From Haplomitrium mnioides (lineage: Eukaryota > Marchantiophyta > Haplomitriopsida > Calobryales), in assembly GCA_049999725.1 (NCBI GenBank), contig JBNGIS010039252.1, positions 1 through 64,000 on the forward strand: a DNA stretch of 64,000 bases. Reading direction: 5' to 3'. This document shows, piece after piece, positions 1 through 9,506 of the stretch (position 1 is its first letter; every line of letters begins with the position of its first letter). The notes beneath the pieces are model-generated. The model was not told the origin of the DNA. It made no database searches and was given only the letters and a program-made list of their open reading frames with translations. Both the position numbers and the translations under genes were made by a program.

Positions 1-652
1 CTTTCCAAAGTGCGCCGTCCGCCGCCGTTTTCAAAGGGGAAGTTGGACCGCCGCACTTGACCACCTGGTTCCAAAGTTGACTCGACTTGATGGGATTCTG
101 TCCGCACATTCCTTCAGAGGGGACTTCGGGTTGCCTCGGATACTCTCAGCAAGATTCCGCCAATTAGTTTTTTAGAAGGCTGAAGTGGGTTGAGACCCTT
201 GTGAAGCCCATCAACGTATGGGAATGGGGCATCCTCCGATCCTCTTCACTCGAAATTGCATCTTCCTCCTCTTTTGAGATTTCTCTTTCTTCCACCTCCT
301 TGCAAATACTTTGAGCAAGTATCCCTTCCTTCCCCGTCCTGGTCTTGATTGCGCTCTTCGGATCAAATAATTAAGCGACATCCTCTTACTCACTATTATT
401 GGATGTTCCACTACTTCTAGAGTGTCTTAACACCTAAGAGTAGAGAAATGCTTCCATGTTGTTTCCAATATCTAGGAATCTTTGTTAGCACCTCATGTCA
501 CCGGTTGACATAACTCTCCCTTTTAGTGTGAAGTGTCCCTGCGAACACCTGCCCTTTGTTTTCGCATTGCTGCTTGCTTTATTCGCAGTGGCCGTAGTCT
601 AGCTAGATGAAAAATTGTAAAATTTCCAAATTGAACTTACAAGCCCTTAACA
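1..652 (-). mobile_element. Partial LTR of a Ty3 element (second copy of the Ty3-1 LTR family)
   Basis: This stretch aligns by eye with the start part (minus-strand sense) of the LTR at 656-3735. It shares the GACCGCCG tandem-repeat segment at its left edge, the run around 480-560 containing cctcatgtcac and tgacataactc, and the segment with gtgaagtg and gcgaacacc. The equivalent segments lie at about 2940-3715. It lacks some LTR blocks and runs off the window. On the minus strand it begins TGTTAAGGG at 652, three bases beyond the end of the neighbouring LTR. No coding potential was seen. The assignment rests on shared blocks, not on a computed alignment. Confidence 0.65.
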
Positions 653-1539
653 TACTATCACTCCCCTCCTTCAAACCTTAACCTTCATAGGTGCCACTTG
701 GAAGGCAGAGGAGGACAAAAATAGGGGAATAGGTTCTTTTGTGAGATGGCCCCAATTCATTTATCACTTTGAGGCTTTAAGGAACTCTTCTTCACCTTAC
801 AAGTCTTTCCTCTCTTCAACAAGCACTTAAGCAGCCAAGCTACTCATCCACACTCAAAGCCAAAACACACATACACAAGGCCTAAGATACTCATGTGGTA
901 ATATACTATATAATTCAGGGGTCTCAAATCTGGACCCAACCACTTTGTATACAAGTCAAGAGCAAAATGTAATATCCCAAGTATCACGGAATAATACCCA
1001 AGGACCTGACTCCCCCTTCGCAGGGCTGTCTCATTATTCGAACAAATGGATTCCATGTATGCTTCTAGTCCTAAGTGTTTTTTATACAGCACAACAAAAT
1101 TCAAATCTAATTAATACACTCATACACAAATACAAACACCATACATTGCACTTCAACAGAATTATCTGTCTTACAAAACCACTAGGACTGACCTCCCCTG
1201 CAGACTCCTCCCTTCCTCAACTTACCACCTCAATCTTCCTTTCCTCTCTCACATGCACACCCTTCTTCGAGATAGTTTTTTTAACTTCCCTCACGAGAAG
1301 CTCTGGATTTACTTCCTCAAGCTCCGAAGAGGATTTCTTTAACTTCCACCTCTGGAAGATAGTCCTCTCGACTGTTGGCAACTCACTCCACCTTCGAACT
1401 TTGAAAAAATCTACTTTGCAGTACGTGGGCACTAACGCGGCCACCCTCTTCTTGGCTCCCGACGTGGCGACACTTGTTACATCTATTTGCAGAAAGATCC
1501 AAGTACAACGGTCAGTTCCGAGGTCTACGGGGCTTGGTC

Positions 1540-1709
1540 CGAAGAATCTCATGGATTGGGATTCCAAAGATTCCCACGGAACCGAGTCATAAGAACTCTG
1601 CAGAGTCAAGACCAAAGAATCCTGCGGATCCGAGTCCGAAGAATCTCGCGGGTTCGAGTTTGAAGAATCTCGCAGACTGGGATTCCAAAGATTCTCGCGG
1701 AACCGAGTC
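1540..1709. repeat. 24-bp minisatellite in the Ty3-1 LTR, about 7 copies
   Basis: Units read like ccgaagaatctcgcgg plus a variable eight bases and follow one another every 24 bp. Because 24 is a multiple of three, every frame reads as an eight-residue repeat (for example PKNPADPS on the plus strand). The same array occurs in the other LTR at about 10,868-11,030, so it predates the insertion. Confidence 0.8.
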
Positions 1710-1713
1710 CGTT

Positions 1714-2380
1714 GTTGACCTTTCCTACATGACCACCGTCCAACGTCATCTTCCACTAGGAAGCTTGACCACCGCATTGACCCTGATCCGCAGTTGACCA
1801 TGGACCCAAGTCCGAAGAGTCCAACAGACAAGTGAGTCGGAAGGATCCCTCGGACCTTGAGTTCTGAGGTTGACTTTCTTCCGTGACCGCTGCTTGACGC
1901 CGTTTTCAACGGGGAAGGTGGACCGTCGCGCTAACCTAAGGTTCCAAAGTTGATTGCAGGAGATTATGGAATATTCCTTGGAGAGGGAGTGTGAAGGGAA
2001 CCACGGAATCTCTGGGCCCGTAGTTGACTTGGTTCCACAGAGCGCCGTCCGACGCCGTTTTCCACAGGGAAGTTGGACCGCCACTGTTGACCAATAGTTC
2101 TGAAGTTGACCAGAGTCCGAAGAATCCTTCGGGCTCCTCCGAAGTACGACGTGTACTAGGTAGCGCCATCCGATGCTGTTTTCAACAGGGAAGGTGGACC
2201 GCCGTGCTGACCTTGGGTTTCGAAGTTGACCGCGGGAGATTTTGAAATATTCCTCAGACAGGGAGTCCGAAGGAAACCATAGAACCTTTGGGCCCGTAGT
2301 TGACCTGGTTCTGCAAAGTGTCGTCCGACGCCGTTTTCAACAGGGAAGCTTGACTGCCGCGCTGACCTTAGGTTCCAAAG
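1714..2380 (+). repeat. Degenerate tandem repeat rich in TTGACC/T
   Basis: Copies of the block gccgttttcaacagggaag followed by ttggaccgcc recur near 1900, 2053, 2172 and 2327. Spacings alternate at about 120 and 155 bp, so a higher-order unit is ~272 bp. Eleven TTGACC/T hexamers and one TTGACG lie on the plus strand between 1714 and 2355. TTGACC/T is the core of the plant W-box bound by WRKY factors, but no function is shown here. Relative to the element's own transcription the motifs are antisense. Confidence 0.7.
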
Positions 2381-2403
2381 AAGATCCTGGATGCCTCTAC
2401 GGC

Positions 2404-2945
2404 TGCCATGTCTCTGTTGAATCTCCTAGACCCCTCTAAAGATGCCACATTTCCGTAAAGACCCGCAGACACCCACTTGTCTGCCACATTTCCGCTGAAT
2501 CTCCCAGAACACCTATGAGGATTCCACATTTCCACAAAGGCCTGCGGACATCCCCGTGCCTGCCACGTCTCCGCTGAATCTCCCAGACACCTATGAGGAC
2601 ACCACGTTTTTGCAAAGACCCGCAGACACCCCCGCGCTTGCTACGTCTCTGCTGAATCTCCCAGAGGCCTCCGAGGATGCCATGTTTCCGCCAAGGCCCG
2701 CGGCCACCCCCGCGCCTGCCACGTCTTTGTTGAATCTCCCAAACACCTCTGAGGATGCCATGTTTCCGCAAAGGCCCGCGAACACCCCCATGCCTGCCAC
2801 GTCTCTGCTAAATCTCCTAGACACCTCTGAGGACGCCATGTTTCCGCACAAAGGCCCATAGACACCCTTGCGCCTGCCACGTCTCCGCTCAATCTCCCAG
2901 AGGCCTCCGAAGACGCTATGTTTCTGCAAACGCCCGCTAAACCGT
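2404..2945. repeat. 78-bp minisatellite in the Ty3-1 LTR, seven copies
   Basis: The word tgcca(c/t)(g/a)t starts units at 2404, 2482, 2561, 2639, 2717, 2795 and 2875, giving periods of 78, 79, 78, 78, 78 and 80. Since 78 equals 26 codons, the array stays open for about 100 codons on both strands, as a 26-residue repeat such as PATSLLNLPxTSEDAMF on the plus strand. There is no start context, promoter or codon conservation to suggest a real protein, so I treat these reading frames as a by-product of the period. Confidence 0.85.
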
Positions 2946-3844
2946 GAAGGAAGGGGTTGCGGACCCTAGTAGAACCCGTTAACACGTGAGGGATCAGAGC
3001 GTCCCCCAATCCTCAGTGTAGTCGATAATTACAAAGGCCAAGGCGCCCTCCTTTCTTTTCCTGATTTCTGCTTCTGGTGCGTGGCATCTGAAAGCTTGCA
3101 CTGCAGCCTTTCCTTGTCTACGGTTCCCTCCACCCGCTGTCGCTCTTCAATCTCCGCCCCACGTCTCGTATCCTCCTCCTCTTATCTCGGCTCCTTCCTC
3201 ACTTTCGAGGTCGCCCTTCCTTCCCCCTCTGGCTGATTTCCTCTGGTGAGCGCTCCGTTCCTCCTTACTTGGGCCTCAATTCCTACATTTCGATGATACT
3301 TGCAGGCTCTCTTTTGCTTTCGTCGAATTTTAGTGGTACCCCCCTCCCACGCACTAACTGACATAACTCTCTTCTCCCATTCTGAAGCGATCCCATGAGC
3401 TCTTCTTCTACCGACCTCCCTTCCTTCTCCTTCACGACCCAATTCCACTCCTCGGATCTAGGCAATCCGCTCATACCTCCTGATTAGAGATGATCTGCTA
3501 CTTCTAGGTTATTTTAACACTTACGAGAGAGGAATTGTTCCAATGCCACCTTCAATTCCACAAATTCTCCTCTAGTGCCTCATGTCACTGGCTGACATAA
3601 CTCCCCATTTAAGTGTGAAGCGACCTCGCGAACACCCTTTTCTGTTCCTCAACTCTACTAGTTGCCTCCTTTGTTGTGGCCGCTGTTTGGCTAAATATAA
3701 GGTTGATGTAGTGCAATTTCACAAACACTCTCACACACTCACATACACAACATACTCACACACACTCACCACACTTACACACACACTCACACCTGCCAAC
3801 TTGGGATCTCTGATCGGATGAAGCCCGGTCCTCCTCCATCTTCT

Positions 3845-4100
3845 TCTTAGTTTATGTACCTTTTGAGGTGGTCGAAATGCATTCGATTGGCAAACTTTTG
3901 TCCCACCAACGTTTCCAATTCTGCTCACCCATTTTGATGCAATTTCTTCAAGATAAAGGGACCCATCTACCTAGTGTGTAACTTCCCTAAGAAATGTACA
4001 AATTCACTATCATACAACAGCACCAAGTTCCCCTCCCATAGGTCTGTTGGTTTCAAGCCCTTATCATGCTATTGCTTCCGCAATCGCTATTGGTGCTCCA
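3845..4100 (-). pseudogene. Ty3-1 pol C-terminus (integrase GPY/F-like tail)
   Basis: Read on the minus strand after an in-frame stop at 4087-4089, the sequence gives GNLVLLYDSEF, then LGKLHTR, a stop, MGPF and later LKRYIN followed by a stop. This is the usual end of OTA-type Ty3 pol proteins (VLLYDSxF...GKL..RW.GPF...), the small domain after the integrase core that helps bind DNA. The expected Trp before GPF is a stop codon. A purine-rich stretch follows on the minus strand (3815-3840) and could be the polypurine tract before the LTR. Broken by at least two stops. Confidence 0.7.
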
Positions 4101-5160
4101 ACCTTCCCTGGGCTTGCTCCCTGGCTTTCTCCAAGCTCTCTAGCTGATATAATCTTTCTCTCCTGAAATGATTTTCTATCATCCTCTCCTCTTCCAACAG
4201 CCGTCTGGTGGGTACCTCATACTCCACCGACACCAGAGCGTGTTGTCCAAAGACTAAGAAATAGGAGTAGTGGCCAGTTGTGGTCTTATAAGCCAGGTCA
4301 TAGGCATGGGTTGCTATTAGCAGCTTGAGGTCCCAATCAGCCTTGTTTGCGGCCACCATTTTGCTGAGGATCTTACCCATTATCCTGTTTGCCCTTTCTG
4401 TGAGCTCGTTAGCCTTCAGATGATAAGTTGTAGTGCGGCGGTGCTTGACCAGGTATCTCGATTACTTGGTTGATGAAATGCATACCCTGGTCACTCACTA
4501 GCTCCAGCGGGGGCCCAAACCTACAAAACATATGCTCATATAGGAAGGCAGCCACCATCTTGGCATCATCCTTCCGAGTGGCTTTGGCTTCCACCCATTT
4601 CGTGGCATAATCTGTAGCCAACAGAATGTACCCGTTGCCCGTGCGGGTGGATGGAGCAATCGGGCCGATGAATCAATTCCCCACTTTTCAAAGGGTGCCA
4701 GGGGAATAATGGGGACCAAGGGGTGATGCTGGTTGGTTGTTGGCCTCCCTGTCCTCTGACACGTGTCGTACCTTTTCACCTAAAAGTGCACATCCTTGTG
4801 CAGCGTGGGCCACCAGTACCCGACGTCCAAAATCTTCCTTATTGTGGCATTTGCTGCAAAATGGCCCCCACCCTCCTCTCCGTACAAGGCTTGCATCACC
4901 ACCGTGGATTGATCATGCTCTTGGTATCATCTGATCATTCCATCATAGCCCTGCTTGTGCAACACTCCCTTGATCAACAGGTATGGCTTCATCTTCCCAA
5001 TGAACACGACAACTTCCTTTCTATTGTTGCCTTTCAGAATCTGAGCTGAAAAGAGGAATTCTATTATGGCAGCATAGTCCGTGGCCCTTCTATCTTTCAC
5101 CTGGAATAGGTCCTCATCCAAAAGCACATCATTCACCTCCTCTTGACTGATCAGCCTCAC
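4087..5160 (-). pseudogene. Ty3-1 integrase remnant
   Basis: Several minus-strand frames together give a Ty3 integrase. From 5160 comes a segment that normally leads into the zinc-binding HHCC domain. Around 4779-4660 there is YDTCQRTGRPT followed by PFEKWGID, the end of the zinc domain and the first catalytic Asp. At 4621-4470 there is TDYATKWVEAKATRK and then LVSDQGMHF with the second Asp. From 4380 down the reading is AYKTTTGHYSYFLVFGQHA, the region after the catalytic Glu. The frame changes at least three times. The ATDYATKWVEA and YKTTTG...FLVFGQ style is typical of OTA-like rather than chromodomain Ty3 elements. Confidence 0.85.
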
Positions 5161-5229
5161 AACCCGAGAGAAGAAATCAGCGTTGTTGTGCGTCCTCCCT
5201 GGTTTGATCCATACTACAAAGTCAAACTC

Positions 5230-5590
5230 CTACAAGAGAAGCACCCACCTCGCAATCCACCCTGTTACATCCAGTTTATTTACCATGTACTTGAGAACAT
5301 TGTGATCGGTGTGAAAGATCACCTTGTAATACAACAAGTAATGCATGAATTTCTTCAAGGCATAAATGATTCCTAAGGCTTCCTGATCCATAGCAAAGTA
5401 GTTCTTCTCCGTTGGGGCCAGTAGCCTGCTGGCGAAATAAATCAGATGATCCCTGCCTTTCTCATTTGTTTGCCTCAGTATCACCCTGATGCAGAAGCCA
5501 GACATATCAATCATTATATGAAATTCTTTCCCCCAGCTGGGGGACACTAGAACAGGGGCGCTTGCCAATCTCCTCTTCAACTCCGTGAAG
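5230..5590 (-). pseudogene. Ty3-1 RNase H remnant
   Basis: A 116-codon open stretch on the minus strand holds the Ty3 RNase H signature. It reads APVLVSPSWGKEF, then the IDMSGF segment (family: xDASDF, so the first catalytic Asp is kept), IYFASRLLAPTEKNY, the DQEALGIIYAL segment with its catalytic Glu, and FHTDHNVLKYMVNK with the TDH Asp. It ends in ARWVLLL. This domain removes RNA from the RNA/DNA hybrid during reverse transcription. It follows RT directly, as in intact elements, and looks less damaged than its neighbours, although the frame is lost on both sides. Confidence 0.85.
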
Positions 5591-6480
5591 CTTGCAAGCC
5601 TTTCAGGGGTGGCTTCAAATGTGTTGCCCCCTTGGGCATCTGAGTGAAGGGTAGAGCCACTGAGGCAAAGTGGTCGATAAATCTTCTATAGTACCCCATG
5701 CACCCCAAGAAGCCTTGCACCTCCTTCAAGTTGGTGGAGATTGATACATTCATCCAGATGGCAATCTTCTCCTAGTCTACTTCGATGCTCCGACTAGAAA
5801 TCCTGTGTCCGAGGAGTATCCCCTCCTTTACCCTGAAGAAACACTTGCATGGGTGCAATCTCAGCCTCATCTCCCTACATCATTGGAGGGTGAGCCTCAC
5901 ATCCCACTTGTGATCACACAGCTTCCCATATACCACAAAATCGTCTATAAAGATCTCCAAGAACTTCCTGAGGTAATCATGGAAGATGTTCATCATCACT
6001 ATTTGAAAAGTTCTTGGTGCGTTGCATAGTTCGAAAAGCATCCTTCGGAAGGCAAACACCCCCCATTCCATGGTGAATGCCGTCTTCAACTGATTCTCCT
6101 CCCATATCTAAATTTGGTTGTACCTGGAATATCCATCCAAGAAGCTATAGACCTCTTGCCCTGCCACCAAATCCAACACCCTGTCCATGAAGGGCAACGG
6201 GTAGTGGTCCTTCTTTGTGGCCTCATTGAGCTTCCGAAAATCTTGGCACACTCGAATTTTCCGTTCACCATCTTGCCTGACTTTCTTGGATGCCACTACT
6301 AGCGGGGACACCCATTCACTGTTTAGCACTAGGTAGATGAAATCCGCCTCCAGCAACTTGTCGATCTCCTCCTTCACCAGTAGGGAGAATCAGGGGTTTA
6401 TCCTATATTGGCGCTATCTTACAGGGATTGCTGCAGGTTCTAAGTCAATTCAGTGTTCCTCTAATTCCCTCGGGACTCCC
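5591..6480 (-). pseudogene. Ty3-1 reverse transcriptase remnant
   Basis: Minus-strand reading from about 6377 gives EEIDKLLEADFIYLV, VRVCQDFRKLNEATKKDHYPLP and VYSFLDGYSRYNQI, that is RT motifs around the first catalytic Asp. It then changes frame to LCNAPRTFQIVMM and LEIFIDDFVVYGK. FIDD near 5940-5951 is the YxDD catalytic box with Phe for Tyr. Beyond that GHRIS and [17 protein letters not shown] match the RT thumb. The KKDHYPLPF/FLDGYSRYNQI style fits OTA-type Ty3 elements. Two or more frame changes show it is dead. Confidence 0.88.
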
Positions 6481-6920
6481 TTCAAATCCACGTGACTCCT
6501 GGCAAATGCATCACTAAAGTTTATTAGGAGATGGGTGATGGCTTGCTCCGATTCTTTGCACAATTCAGAGCCTATGTGGAATGTCCATCCCTCTTGGACA
6601 ACCAGTTGCTTGTGTTGGGATTCCTGCACCGTCCCCATCTCGTTTCTCCAATGCGTACCTTCCTCTTGCATCAGGGTAGCTAGTCGCAACCCCCCTTCCA
6701 TCCGGAGAGTCTCTTCAGACCTCTTTTTGTCTGCCCTTTGCATCCGATGAGACACTTCAGACCCCTCCTTTCTTCCTGCCTTAGTGTTCTCATCCCATGT
6801 CAGATCTTCCGTGAGTTTCCTCAGATTGTGCTCTGTTTTAGTGTACTTTGCTATCTCAATCTGATTGGCAGACACCACACTTTCTTCGAATAGATCCTCC
6901 TCTATGGCCTCACTGACCAT

Positions 6921-7343
6921 CTAAACCCAGTAGTGGTATTCCAATTCTTCCTCCTCTTTGGACCACTCACTATCGTACTCCTCTTCCACATGCGTTTCCC
7001 CCAGGTGAGGAACCGGTCCATAGTACACCACTGTCTTCTCGAGACCAAACACCAATGTCGAATTTCCCCAGTTATGCAAGACTCGGGCCCCACACAGCCA
7101 GGGTCTTCCAATTAGTACAGGATATGGAGATGCTCTGGCTCGCCGCATGACTAGGTAGTTTAGCTTGAATTCTTTTCCTCCGATGAAGGTGGGCACTCGG
7201 AGGAGGGAGCCTAATGGTTTCACCCGAGACCCGTTTGCCAACCTCATGATTCTGGTTGTGCGTTGGAATTCCGTGAATCCCAGCTTGTAGGCAGTCTCCT
7301 CCACCATAATGTTAACCCTTGCCCCTTTGTCTACAGGCACCAA
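6921..7343 (-). pseudogene. Ty3-1 aspartic protease remnant
   Basis: The open stretch begins VPVDKGARVNIMVEETAYKLGF and continues to YPVLIGRPWL. In Ty3 elements this region has the protease D-S/T-G triad, giving xxDxGAxVNIM and later hydrophobic-LG. Here the triad reads D-K-G, so the Asp is kept but the Ser/Thr is Lys, which should inactivate it. The ILG-type flap strand appears as LIGRPWL. It lies between the gag-derived region (above 7365) and RT (below 6480), the normal order for Ty3. Confidence 0.75.
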
Positions 7344-7364
7344 CGACAGTGTGCACCCCGCGAT

Positions 7365-8180
7365 CTAAATGTCGATCTCCGGAGCCCCCTTGTCCTCACA
7401 TACCAGCTGCAGATCCATTGGAGCTCTCACTCGGGGCAGCCTTCTCCTCCTCTTGGCTCCCATTAACAATTCTTGGAGCTGCCTTCTATACAGCGGGCTA
7501 TCCTTGATCAATTGGCCCACTGTGGCCGTGATAGGGTAGTCTCTCACATCTACGTGGATGTTGTATGGGATGGGTTTTACTCCACCTTCTGGGGCTGTGA
7601 TCTTTGCCTCTGCTTCCTTGAGCTCCCCTTGTTGCTTGCGGACCTCCTTCAGGGTCTCCATCGTTGCCTGCTCCTCCTCCAATGCTTCTAGAGCCTCCAG
7701 CTGCTTACTCACGTGGTCTTGTTGCTTGGGATAGAACCACTTTGGATTATCCTGTTGATAATCTGAGTCACTCCGTGATGAGGGTGCTTTAACCATCCCC
7801 TTCTTGGCCTTCCGCTTGCTCTTTCTCTGGCTCTTCTTTTTAGATTTTGCCCCGGCTTGGGTAACCACCCGGTAGCAGCCTTAAAGAGTTGGTGTCTCCC
7901 ATCTGGGCAATTCTGCTTCCTCCTCCTTTTCCAGGGCAATGAGATTGACAACTACCGGTAGAGGGAGGTTTGTGCTTGGCCCAGGAGATGCATCGGGCCT
8001 TTGGCGGAGTGGGCAATTGACCGCCACATGCCCCTCCTTCTTGCATTGGAAGTATAATGCTGGCGGTTGGCCATAACCACTCTTTCGTGGCTCCGAACAT
8101 GTGGAGGAAATGTGGCCTGGCTGGCCACAATTCCATCATACCATGATTGTCATCCGGGGTGGTCGATTGGCAGCCCACTG
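7365..8180 (-). pseudogene. Ty3-1 gag-pol linker, charged region
   Basis: A 167-codon open stretch (7365-7868) is rich in Lys, Arg and Glu, with a basic start (KSKKKSQRKSKRKAKKG) and a Glu/Gln-rich segment that could form a coiled coil (EALEALEEEQATMETLKEV). It lies between the zinc knuckle and the protease and is probably the linker seen in OTA-type elements. The nearby 8067-8187 reads as a second decayed Cys/His region on the minus strand. No named domain was recognised. Confidence 0.45.
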
Positions 8181-8183
8181 ATT

Positions 8184-8579
8184 TCATGCCCCTCCGCTTC
8201 CCCCTACAGGCCTGCTCAACATGGTACGAGGTCCTCCACTGATCTGGTATACTGTCTCAAGGGCCTCCTCCATTACATAATCCACTTCCTCCTTCACATA
8301 CTCTGGTGCCTCTTCTTGTACGTAGTGTACTGCATTATTCTCTGCCGGGCATTCCTGAAAGGAGTGGCCATGCTTGTTGCATCGTACAGACCACACTCCG
8401 ACTCGCATAGTGGGTAGTGGTCGGCCTTCTGGTTTGACTCCTGCAAGGAGGATATTCATTGCCTCCATCTTGGCGCTCAGCTCATCAATTCGATCCCTCC
8501 CCCCTTGTTTTTTGCTTATTTCGGGTTCAGGTTTTCTCCTTCTGGATTTTCCCTTGCTGGCCCCCTTGCGATGATGCAC
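8184..8579 (-). pseudogene. Ty3-1 gag nucleocapsid segment with zinc knuckle
   Basis: A 131-codon open stretch contains VRCNKHGHSFQECPAEN near residues 68-84. That resembles a retroviral CCHC knuckle (C-x2-C-x4-H-x4-C) with the first Cys altered: the later Cys, His and final Cys are spaced correctly. A basic segment (KGKSRRRKPEPE) precedes it. This part of gag normally packages element RNA. Acidic repeats follow. The frame does not join the upstream gag core. Confidence 0.65.
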
Positions 8580-8960
8580 CTCTCTTTCCTTGGCCTATTT
8601 CTTCTTCTTCTGATCTTTCCTCTTCTTCTTCTTCCGGGATGACCAATCCTCCTCAAAGTTACTGCTGTTCAAGTCACCCTTACTTTCCGAGGAGGACGCG
8701 GAGCTCTCATCCGTCTCATCTCCGCTATCGAAAGTGTCTGAAGAGTCATTGGACTCATACTTGGCTCTTGCTTTTCTACGGGAGCTTGTGATTGTAGCCT
8801 TGACATGAGATCAGGCTGCATTGACCGCCTCCTCTAGTGTTTGCGGATCTGTTTGCCTCACCAATGTCCCAATTCCCCTAGGCAAGGCTGCTAGGAACCA
8901 CACTATTAGCATCCCATCCATGGCTGGCGGATTCAGCTTCCGAGCCACCTTCTTAAATCT

Positions 8961-9499
8961 CTAGGGGAATTTTCTTACGAACTCTTTCTTCTTCATCCTA
9001 AGCTGACCTATTTTGATCAGTGCCTCTATTTCCTCCCCGATCCCCTTGAATTCCATAATGAACGCGACTTTGAAAGCTCCCCAGTCCCTCTTGACGTTAT
9101 CTAGCAAATGCTTATACCACGATTGGGCCTCTCTCTTGAGGACTGTTGGCAGAATTCCGATTTTCACATGGCTTTCTCCATTCGTTGTTGCGGTATTTTC
9201 TAGAACATCCAACCATGCATCGGGGTCGTCTTTCATACGCCATTTCAAGGATTTGTATTTAAGTCTGCCCCTCAACTCAGAAGGGGGTACCGGGTTGGCC
9301 ATTCTAGCACTGAGTAAGGACAATTCCACCCACAAGTCGATTCCTTCCTCCACTCTTCCTCAACATACTCACAACGGTTTGCTTTGTTTCTCGAAATTCT
9401 CCTACACAATTCGACTTTGGGTCCTTGGTGCACAAAGTGGTAACTTGGCCTCAGGTTGGTCTCAGGATTTTTGCAAACCTTTGGCCCTCCTAGCACCAA
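8961..9499 (-). pseudogene. Ty3-1 gag core
   Basis: The 130-codon stretch from 9353 contains DPDAWLDVLENTATTNG, LKREAQSWYKHLLD and WGAFKVAFIMEF, the pattern of the retrotransposon gag capsid domain (W..F...F...F). A second frame (9499-9272) supplies an upstream segment that starts about 8 bp from the LTR and overlaps it, so a frameshift near 9350 probably split one protein. Its place next to the PBS side of the LTR fits the first gene of the element. Multimerisation of gag into particles is the family role. Confidence 0.75.
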
Positions 9500-9506
9500 A
9501 AATTTA
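9483..9506 (-). promoter_or_regulatory. Candidate primer-binding site of Ty3-1
   Basis: Immediately inside the LTR end (minus strand ...GTGACA) the sequence reads TAAATTTTTGGTGC and then TAGGAGGGCC. A TGG start a few bases after the LTR is the expected shape of a tRNA primer-binding site. I cannot assign the tRNA from memory. Confidence 0.4.

Larger units (their letters stand above)
656..3735 (-). mobile_element. 3' LTR of Ty3-1, about 3.1 kb
   Basis: The low-coordinate end (tatcactcc at 656) matches the end of the second LTR at 9507 (tgtcactcc) and stays collinear with it for about 1.25 kb. The start, on the minus strand, is placed at TGTGAGAG (3735), just past the last pol codons. Termini are therefore TG...(C/T)A. 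The LTR is unusually long and its middle is filled with three kinds of tandem repeat: 24 bp, ~150/270 bp and 78 bp. A weak AT-rich TATA-like site (minus strand TTATATTTAG, 3691-3700) lies near the LTR start. The exact start is inferred, because no intact partner covers it. Confidence 0.7.

Noticed and set aside
945-1592. 215-codon open frame in the LTR
   Set aside because: It runs through LTR sequence and the 24-bp repeat, has no motif, and the second LTR copy does not preserve it.
2556-2861. Repeat protein of about 100 residues
   Set aside because: The frame stays open only because the DNA period is 78 bp; the opposite strand is equally open.
4055-4071. LTR start at TGATAAGGGCTTG (minus), resembling the start at 652
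   Set aside because: In frame it encodes the HDKGLKPTD part of the pol C-terminus, so the similarity is a chance 11-12 base match; the LTR start was moved to 3735.
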